Assembly: GCF_905163445.1 (NCBI RefSeq)
Contig: NC_053191.1
Coordinates: 11,594,001-11,658,000, forward strand
Length of the DNA stretch: 64,000 nt
DNA from: Pararge aegeria
Lineage: Eukaryota; Arthropoda; Insecta; Lepidoptera; Nymphalidae
Reading direction: 5' to 3'
Position 1 is the stretch's first letter, and the number at the start of each line of letters is the position of its first letter. The notes beneath the pieces are model-generated. The model worked only from the letters and a program-made list of their open reading frames with translations, had not been told where the DNA came from and did not search any database. The position numbers and the translations under genes are program-made. Shown in pieces: positions 57,013-64,000 of this stretch.

Positions 57013-57740
57013 CTGGAAAACAAACAAGATACCACAATAATTATATCGTTTGGTATTATTACTGAATGGTTTATCTAAACAAACATTATACACAAATATA
57101 ATTTGCGCGCTTTTAAAGCGACCGTTCTTGCCAAAAGGCAGGCGTCGGCTATTTCGAAGACTCAGTACTTAATTATCACCCGCGTCTTTCTATTTTGCTT
57201 TTTGCAGGATTTATATGACTAACAAACATGTATTTAGAAATTTGATTTCCGCTTTTCAAATAGTTTTTGTCAGGATGATATGTCGGAACGGTCAACCCCG
57301 CTGAAAGAAATTCAAGTAGTCCAGATATAGTAATTGCCTTTGATATCGAAAACTTTTACCGCTCTGAAAGCTATCAAAAAAGGCCCTATATAAATTTATC
57401 TTATTTCCGCTAAAAGTTCGCTGAAAGTTGTTCTATATGTATAACATTACGTTTTGCGTACATGATCATGCTTATTTCATTTACCACGTTGCATACAAAA
57501 AAAAGCTTTTAGTTCCAAGTAAGCAAGGTAGGAATAAACGTGCCACTCAGCCGTGTAAGGAGACATTACATAATATCCCCTGCAGACTAAATCGATGCGC
57601 AAGTCCCTAGTTTCATAGAGAGCACTGAAATAAAGGATGCACAATATGTAATGCGTCCTAGGAGGCCTTTCATCTCGTCTGCGTGTTAAAAGTGTACTTC
57701 ATTATTAAAATGAGAAGAACGAACTGGATTTAAGGCCCTG
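57013..57740. other. 14-3-3 epsilon intron, proximal part
   Basis: AT-rich sequence next to the exon; nothing recognised. Confidence 0.6.
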
Positions 57741-58339
57741 CAGGGCTAGCATGGGCGGGGGACATTTTCTCCACGGGGGAAGGATATAACGTTTATCCCC
57801 TCACGCATTTATATCCACCCCCCGAGCATGGGCACACGGGTGGACAATATATCCACGGTGGATATAATAGGGGAAAGACGAACCCCCGGTAAATGTCAAA
57901 AATTAATTATTCTAATCTGTGCTCATGGTTTTGACAAATAAATTTTTCGTTTTCTGTTTTGTTTTAGTTGTCTAAGTTTTTTATTGTTTTTTTTATCTAT
58001 AAATGTTCCTCGTCTGCGGCTGTTTGTTTATATTATTTATTCTGGATTTTTCAAAGTGGTATAAAACCTACCTTTCGAGAAAATAAAATGCGTGCTAAAA
58101 AGTAAGTCTTCTATTATAAAATGTTTGAAAAAGTGACTACCTATTGATTTAGAAGCGTACCTAATGAATGAATGTTTTACAGTGAAAGTAAACAGAGACG
58201 TTAATCATCAAGATCCAATCCTGTTTACATATCAAATTATTGATCTTGTACTATTTTATTTAAAGTTGTGCTTGCCTTTTTCTATGGCCCATTAGTTGAC
58301 AAATTTGTGTTTATTCAGATCAAGAAGTAATAATTGCAA

Positions 58340-58655
58340 ATGTTGGTAGATTTCATGCCAACCCACAACCACCTTGCCACTGGGGAATTCACAGGAACTC
58401 TTAGGAGCCAAAAGGGCAGACTCCCAGTGGCAAATCTTAGTCATTACTGAAGGAGCATGGGCCAGACGGGACGGTCAATCAGTTGAAACAGTTAAGTCAA
58501 TTTTGCGGTAAAGTAAGCAAGTGCAAAAAATTTAAATTATTTATTAGTGTTGTTGGTATCAAACAAGTCTTGCATAATTTTTCTTTTATTTGCAGACGTG
58601 GCAGGACATTAAAAAGCTGCAACAGCACGGGGACACAGCACCACAGGCAACATAT
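58340..58655 (+). pseudogene. Harbinger Myb/SANT-like DNA-binding protein remnant
   Basis: Pieces in shifting frames: MLVDFMPTHNHLATGEFTGT, then GAKRADSQWQILVITEG, then GTVNQLKQLSQF. After a ttgcag acceptor at about 58596 comes TWQDIKKLQQHGDTAPQATY. This is the pattern of Harbinger SANT/MADF-like proteins (LxxFTGT, SQWQxL, TWQDIK), broken by frameshifts. Confidence 0.6.
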
Positions 58656-59189
58656 ACATAGTATACATGTTGCTGTAAAGTCAACCAAGTGAAGAATTTA
58701 TTTATTTTCCAGAGTAGGTATAGATGGAAGAATGCAGGATGCTCATTTATCACACAAAAATAAATTAAAAAGGATGAAAAGGTTAATTTAGAAATTTTAT
58801 TAATTAAAATATGTATTTATAAATCTTTCTCTTTTTTGTCGAGCAACTGTTAACAATCTTGTTTGATCCATATTTGATGTCTGATGTCGTTCTTCGCTCG
58901 TATTTACAAAATTTACTGTCATTTGCTCCATTAGAGTTCTGAAATATACAAATTATATTATGCTCAATACTGTTGACCCAAATTAGTAGGGAAAATTGTA
59001 TGTGAAAATGCAGGATCAATGATTTATAAGGAACCATTATTATAAGATATAATTTTATAATATTACCAAACATTAATGTGCCCAATAATAATAAGTTATG
59101 GGAACTTAAATATTATTTAAAGTATATATTTACAATACACGCCTATAATGATGCATAATATTATAAAGTGTTATGCAGGCATATATAAG

Positions 59190-59386
59190 TGGAGATGCTT
59201 TTTCGGGACTGTAATGAAGCACCCAGTCAATCCCCAAGCTGCGAAATGTGTCTTTGAGGTACCTTTCCACACAGTTTCTTAGTGGCAGTGCCAGTTTGTG
59301 TACTTCTCTGCAGAACTATTTGGTGCAGCTTCTAAATCGGGAGTCATCATCCAAGGCTCTAGAGCATAGCCTGAGTCCCCAATAAA
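59190..59386 (-). pseudogene. Harbinger transposase C-terminal remnant
   Basis: Encodes FIGDSGYALEPWMMTPDLEA, then a frameshift, then LPLRNCVERYLKDTFRSLGI and VLHYSPEKAS. GDSGY with PWMMTP and the later VLHYSPEKA are hallmarks of PIF/Harbinger nucleases. A stop (TAA after HCH) and the frame change make it non-functional. Confidence 0.8.
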
Positions 59387-60197
59387 ATTCTACTTTGTTA
59401 TTTAAACATGTAAATTAATTCCTACTTGTTTTGCTTTTTCAGATTTTCTCCAAGATTTTAATAAAATGTTGAATAGAAATATATGCACAATCCTACACTG
59501 TAATTTGGAAATGATGATTAACTAATTATCAGACATGTTAAATAATTTATCAGACATTTTTTTTGTATTTTCTTATATTTCATTACTAAATACAGTATCT
59601 ACTGCCAAGTTTTTGTACTAATTCCTCAAATAAACAATTTTATTATAATGAGACATTGTTTTTTGTATATTCATATAAATAATTTACCAGACTAGTTGTA
59701 TACAACATATGCAGCAGAATCCTAGGCATGTAATTTCTAGGTAATTATGAGGAGTATAATATAATGATATAGGTAGGTGTGTAACTTTTTTTGATTTGCA
59801 TTGTTTCCCTTTTATACTAGTAAATGGCAACAATAAGTAAAGTTTTCAAAGTTTGCACATTTTATTTAAAACATACATAAGATGTAGTACTGTCTGATTC
59901 TACTTTCATACAGCTGTATCTTTCATATTTTACTTTAGAGTTAATAAATATGAATTGGTCATGGACACACACCACAATCTGTAAAACATATTTTAAAATT
60001 ATTAACTTACTTGATTGTTTAAGTTTTTGATAAACTCTAGATCTAAATAATTTGTCTTTACCAGTTGAACATCTATCGTGGATCTCCAGAGTCTGTTCCC
60101 GGGAATAATATCTACTTTGGCATTAGTCTAAAATGAAATGAAAAATAATTAAAGTACCTAGCATTGAATATCTTTGCTATGTACTTATACTGAAGTA

Positions 60198-60545
60198 CTA
60201 AGTACTGACTAATAACTTTATTATTAAAGTAAGTATATCTATATTTGATGAGGGGATGTCTGCCATTGCCAGACGGGTGATCAGTCCTATGTAAGGACCA
60301 TTCCACCCTATTCCCCATGTTTGAGACACAGGTTTTACTGGTGTCCCGGCAGGGTCCTGAAACCTACCAGTCTCTTTGGTGAACCTAACAATATCCCCTA
60401 AGTTGAGGTTTGCTAGGTCTTCTTCACTTATTCTATCCTTACCTTGTAGTTCCCATCTTACCAACACGTACAAGGGGCACTCAGCTATAAAGTGAAAACT
60501 AGTTAACACATCACTGCACTCTGAACAGGATGGGATTTACTAATG
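60198..60545 (-). pseudogene. LINE C-terminal fragment nested in Harbinger
   Basis: Encodes CSECSDVLTSFHFIAECPLY, a CX2CX7HX4C zinc knuckle, then VRWELQGKDRISEEDLANLN and a DIVRFTKETGRFQ stretch typical of the C-terminus of R1/CR1/jockey-like LINEs. No reverse transcriptase is present. It lies between the two Harbinger transposase remnants, so it inserted into them. Confidence 0.6.
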
Positions 60546-60783
60546 AGAATTATTAGGAAGTAAGTACCTATATATACTCACATACTGACAATAGCTCCAG
60601 TAATTTGGGTCAGTTATTTGCTGACTGTTGTTTGAGCAACAGCCATGGTCTTGACCTGTCCCCGCTGATAACTACCGTCCGCTAATAGCCTTAAAGATGT
60701 GAGAACCTAGACAAAAAGTGATTAGCCATGCTTTTTTTTAAACCTACGTTCATATATAGATGATGTCTTTGCACAAGGTGATT

Positions 60784-61032
60784 TTAGGTACTTAATAACA
60801 ACTTACTTTTATGTGTACTGGTAGTCCATCGACAGCATTTAGTGGTTAGTGCCTCTTTAAGGTCCTCGCACGAGTACAGCACACAATTTATACCCATCCG
60901 AAACAAGTGTTGGAACTCTGCATCGGGAAATTCGAACGGATTACTGGCGTCACGTATAGATCGCCGGTGTAATTTTCGTTCAGATTTCTCCATTTCACTT
61001 GAATAATAAGAGCCCCAGAAAGCACGAGACAT
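60784..61032 (-). pseudogene. Harbinger transposase N-terminal remnant
   Basis: Opens MSRAFWGSYYSSEMEKSERK and includes RRSIRDASNPFEFPDAEFQH, the usual N-terminal RxxIRDxSNPF motif of HARBI1-like nucleases. It then runs into unrelated sequence. Confidence 0.65.
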
Positions 61033-61310
61033 GTTTTTTTCGACTTTAATTCGTTAACAGAATTTTAAACCCACGTCTAAGGACGGGGATAAAATTGTCT
61101 CTTTCAAATGTCAAAAAAGGATAGTCTTTCCCCTTTCATTTCTTCCCATGCTATGGGCGGGGGATATATATCCACGAGAAATGTCAAACGGGGATAAATT
61201 TATCCTCTCCCCTGTTGCCGTGCTCTGGCAAGGGGAAAAGATAATTATATCCCTTGATAGAGGATATAATCGGGGGATATAATTTATATCTCCTGCCCGT
61301 GCTAGCCCTG

Positions 61311-64000
61311 CTGGAGTTATTATCGAGATAAAACCTAATTATTAAAGTGTAAATAAGAATGTGTAAAACTTTTGATGTCAAAAAGTTTTACGATGGTTGT
61401 GTGGGAAATTAAAGTATTTACTCTTTAAATGTCGATGTCGACCTTGCATAGTATAAAAATACAAAGCCTTGTTCGAGCCCAACCCTAAGTGTGCTATGAA
61501 AAGATACAAATAATATAACGAGAAATTTTGTAAAATCGTGAAGTTTGGAATGTCTGTATCCAAGCAGAAACTGAAGTAAATTATGCCATTTCGTATGCCT
61601 AAGCACTACAATCTTGGAGGTGCGCCAGAATTGGGTCGGCGAACTGTTTTTTTATTTCGAATTACGTGAACTAGACTCCAGGATTACATAATGCCAAAGT
61701 GTTACTAATTTATCAGTCTATTTAATATTTGTTGGAAAGTTTTGAATTGCCAACCTCTTGAGATTTTTTTAAAGAAATTTAAGTATGACGAGTGTCCCTA
61801 CATTTCAATGCTGCGTTTTTTTTACAAGCATGTTTCCATAGTAGAGTAGGTACCGCTCGGAGTATGATAACAATATTTTAAATAGTTTTTCATTGTATTT
61901 GTACAAAAAGAGCGATAACCGCTTGCCATTTTGCACATTGCCAAAACACAAATTTTTGAGTTTTATTTCAATATTTTTAAAGGTAAGTAATTAATAAAAA
62001 TATCATACAACTTTCAATTTAACAGCACATCTACAAATATATGAATCAAAAAAAGTTGATTTAGGTTAAATGAATACGAAAATCGCTATTATAAACTTCG
62101 GGAAAATATTCTCTTCCAGGTTTAATTTAAGTCCCGCATAAAGATTTAATTTACTGGTCGCCGTACTCACAGGTATTGATTATCCTACATAAGAGCTTGT
62201 TGCGGCGTAGCAAGTTAGTAGAACCACGCGGTTTGCCAAATATGACGTCATAGACGTATTCGAATGACGCGACTAACATCGTAATTGGGGGTTGCACTGA
62301 ACGAAGGGTGTGGCATCGCGGCGACCCAGAAAAATATACCTACCATCAGTTACGTAATTATAGTTTCATTTTTATTTTATATATTAGACCACAATCTCAT
62401 TAGACAGATCGTGCAGACAGACGCGGTACACATATTTCTAAATCCTCGTTCATATAAAAATCAGATAACTCAAATTTGAGAAGGGCGTTTCCAATCCAGT
62501 TGGGAAAGAAGACTTCGAGCGCTTTCTGCTAGTATTTGGGGCAAAACAGGGATGTTTCAGGGATGCAAACCCGCTCTTTGTATGCCGGTGGGTTTGTTAA
62601 ATGGTACCAATACCGATTTGAAAAGTGCCTACACGCAACAGATTTTTTTATCGAGTAGAGTAGAACGAAATACCTACGCATTTGTGACGGTTTAATGAAC
62701 ATTAAGCTAAATCTAGAGCTCTTAAATCTGTGATAACCTTGCGGAATTACGGTAAACATTTTATTATGTTATAACAAAGGCGACGGATAGAACTTTGTTT
62801 ATGATCAGGGTATGAAATGATTTCATCTGGACGTATGTTGCGTCATTTCGGTAACAAAGTGTTTTATCAAAATTTGTAACTTCATTATAATTACAAGTAA
62901 CAAAATAATAAAAAGCATTATTTATTGAAATTCCAATACAGGAAGCTTATGTTACGAGTGGGCGATGGAACTATAGACTTAGGATTTCATTCAAGCTTTA
63001 TTGCCTTTAATTTACGTATAGTTTCACCGCTAAGACGCCTCAATGTGAAGTAGTCATGCTCTAGATATATTAAGCGGCTTGACGTGCACTTAAAAAGGAA
63101 ATAAGTCATCAGCACGATTAACGCTTATTAAATTAACAATCAAGGTGCCGGGTGTGACAATATCACTGCTTTATATAAATAAATTCACCGCTTTTTGTTA
63201 GATGAATACCTAAATCAGTATAGAAATGGGAAACTAAGGACGTCACGTTAAACGTTGGACGTCGGGGTGCTAAGGTGCTGGAGATGCGTATTACAAACGA
63301 TATGGAAGGCGGACATCAGCAAACCAAACACGGGGTGCTCCCGCAGGACGCAAGCGAAAAAGGCTGTGGAACTTGGAACGCTCGAAATACAGTGCATTCC
63401 TCTACAGTGCTTTTGAGACCTTAAATGTTTTATAATAGGTCGTATTTTTCAGTTAGGTATTTTTTTTAATTTTATGACGCTGCCCAAGCCTTTGCCAAAA
63501 ACTAAGAACAATTCCAACCAACTGGTAACCTAAAAGAACCTGCATGGGCATTTATTAAACTGATCGATAAGACTTGTGATTACTTAGTTTTCTTTATCAG
63601 TTAGTATAAATTATTCCGCAAGAAAAACCGTAAACAAGCTTATTATAATCTATAAAATGGGCTACCGTTCAGTGGTTAATCGATGTGAATCGGTTGATGC
63701 TTTGATACAACTATAAAAGCCTATTTATAAAAAGAGTTATATCAATCTTAGCTTAGGGAAGAAAGGTTATCGTGATAGAAAAGGATAAAATATGAAATAA
63801 CGTTGAGCCAAGTGTGTTACGTCGGAAGGTGAAAAGATACCGTGGTGTTATTGGATTTTCCCGGGAGTTGTATGGTTAAATGATTGTGTTATGCTGACTG
63901 AAATCGGCCACTGAATATGTAAATTGAATGGAATATGTAAGCTTTTTGTTTGGCATGAGCGTGAAAATGAAAAATAGGTCAATACTAAACTGGGTAACCC
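61311..64000. other. 14-3-3 epsilon intron or upstream region
   Basis: AT-rich DNA with no recognised exon. The expected N-terminal 14-3-3 exons are not here. A short GC-richer block (63240-63375) holds no recognisable domain and may be a repeat relic. Confidence 0.5.

Larger units (their letters stand above)
57741..61310. mobile_element. Decayed PIF/Harbinger DNA transposon
   Basis: The left end CAGGGCTAGCATGGGCGGG and right end, read inward, CAGGGCTAGCACGGGCAGG form inverted repeats about 19 bases long, each flanked by CTG as a 3-bp target duplication. The interior holds remnants of the two typical Harbinger genes: a Myb/SANT-like one on + and a DDE transposase on -. Subterminal sequences are rich in GGATATA-type motifs. 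It lies in a 14-3-3 epsilon intron. Confidence 0.8.

Noticed and set aside
57013..64000. 5' exons of 14-3-3 epsilon
   Set aside because: No reverse-strand sequence matching the expected N-terminal blocks was found; the region is Harbinger and AT-rich DNA.

Overview
This is animal nuclear DNA, most probably from a moth or butterfly (Lepidoptera). Compact GC-rich coding exons with GT-AG introns sit in long AT-rich introns packed with interspersed repeats. The lepidopteran call rests on repeat families I recognise as common in that order (tRNA-derived SINEs, an RTE LINE, Harbinger and pogo remnants) and is an inference. The species is unknown.

Two conserved protein genes lie tail to tail. On the + strand, 23 exons between 3929 and 43832 encode the EF-hand, DUSP and USP-protease parts of a ubiquitin carboxyl-terminal hydrolase 32 (USP32) homologue. 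All splice phases agree, giving 1478 residues and a stop. The N-terminal exons (roughly the first 190-200 residues, judged from the human protein) are not seen and probably lie upstream of the window. The catalytic Cys, His and Asp are present, as are both zinc-ribbon CxxC pairs, and the protein ends in a CAAX-type prenylation motif (CVIS). On the - strand, exons at 56854-57012, 55889-56078 and 55051-55106 encode the C-terminal 134 residues of 14-3-3 epsilon; its 5' exons lie beyond 64000. The 11.2 kb between the two stop codons holds 3' ends, AT-rich DNA, a pogo-like transposon and one odd GC-rich island.

Mobile elements dominate the rest. An apparently intact RTE-clade LINE (26852-30096, antisense) sits in a USP32 intron with a perfect 12-bp target-site duplication. 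Five clusters of a repeat that looks Penelope-like occur; one copy carries a complete predicted hammerhead ribozyme (8661-8704), and others carry broken or decayed versions. A decayed Harbinger element (57741-61310) lies upstream of the visible 14-3-3 epsilon exons, with remnants of both of its genes and a nested LINE fragment. A pogo-like element (51180-52989) is internally deleted. Three tRNA-like SINE families, one further interspersed family, hAT-like MITEs and three perfect intronic hairpins make up much of the remaining recognisable intron sequence.

There is no prokaryotic-style operon, CRISPR array or defence system. The two host genes act in ubiquitin removal at membranes and in phosphoserine signalling; nothing here shows that they work together.
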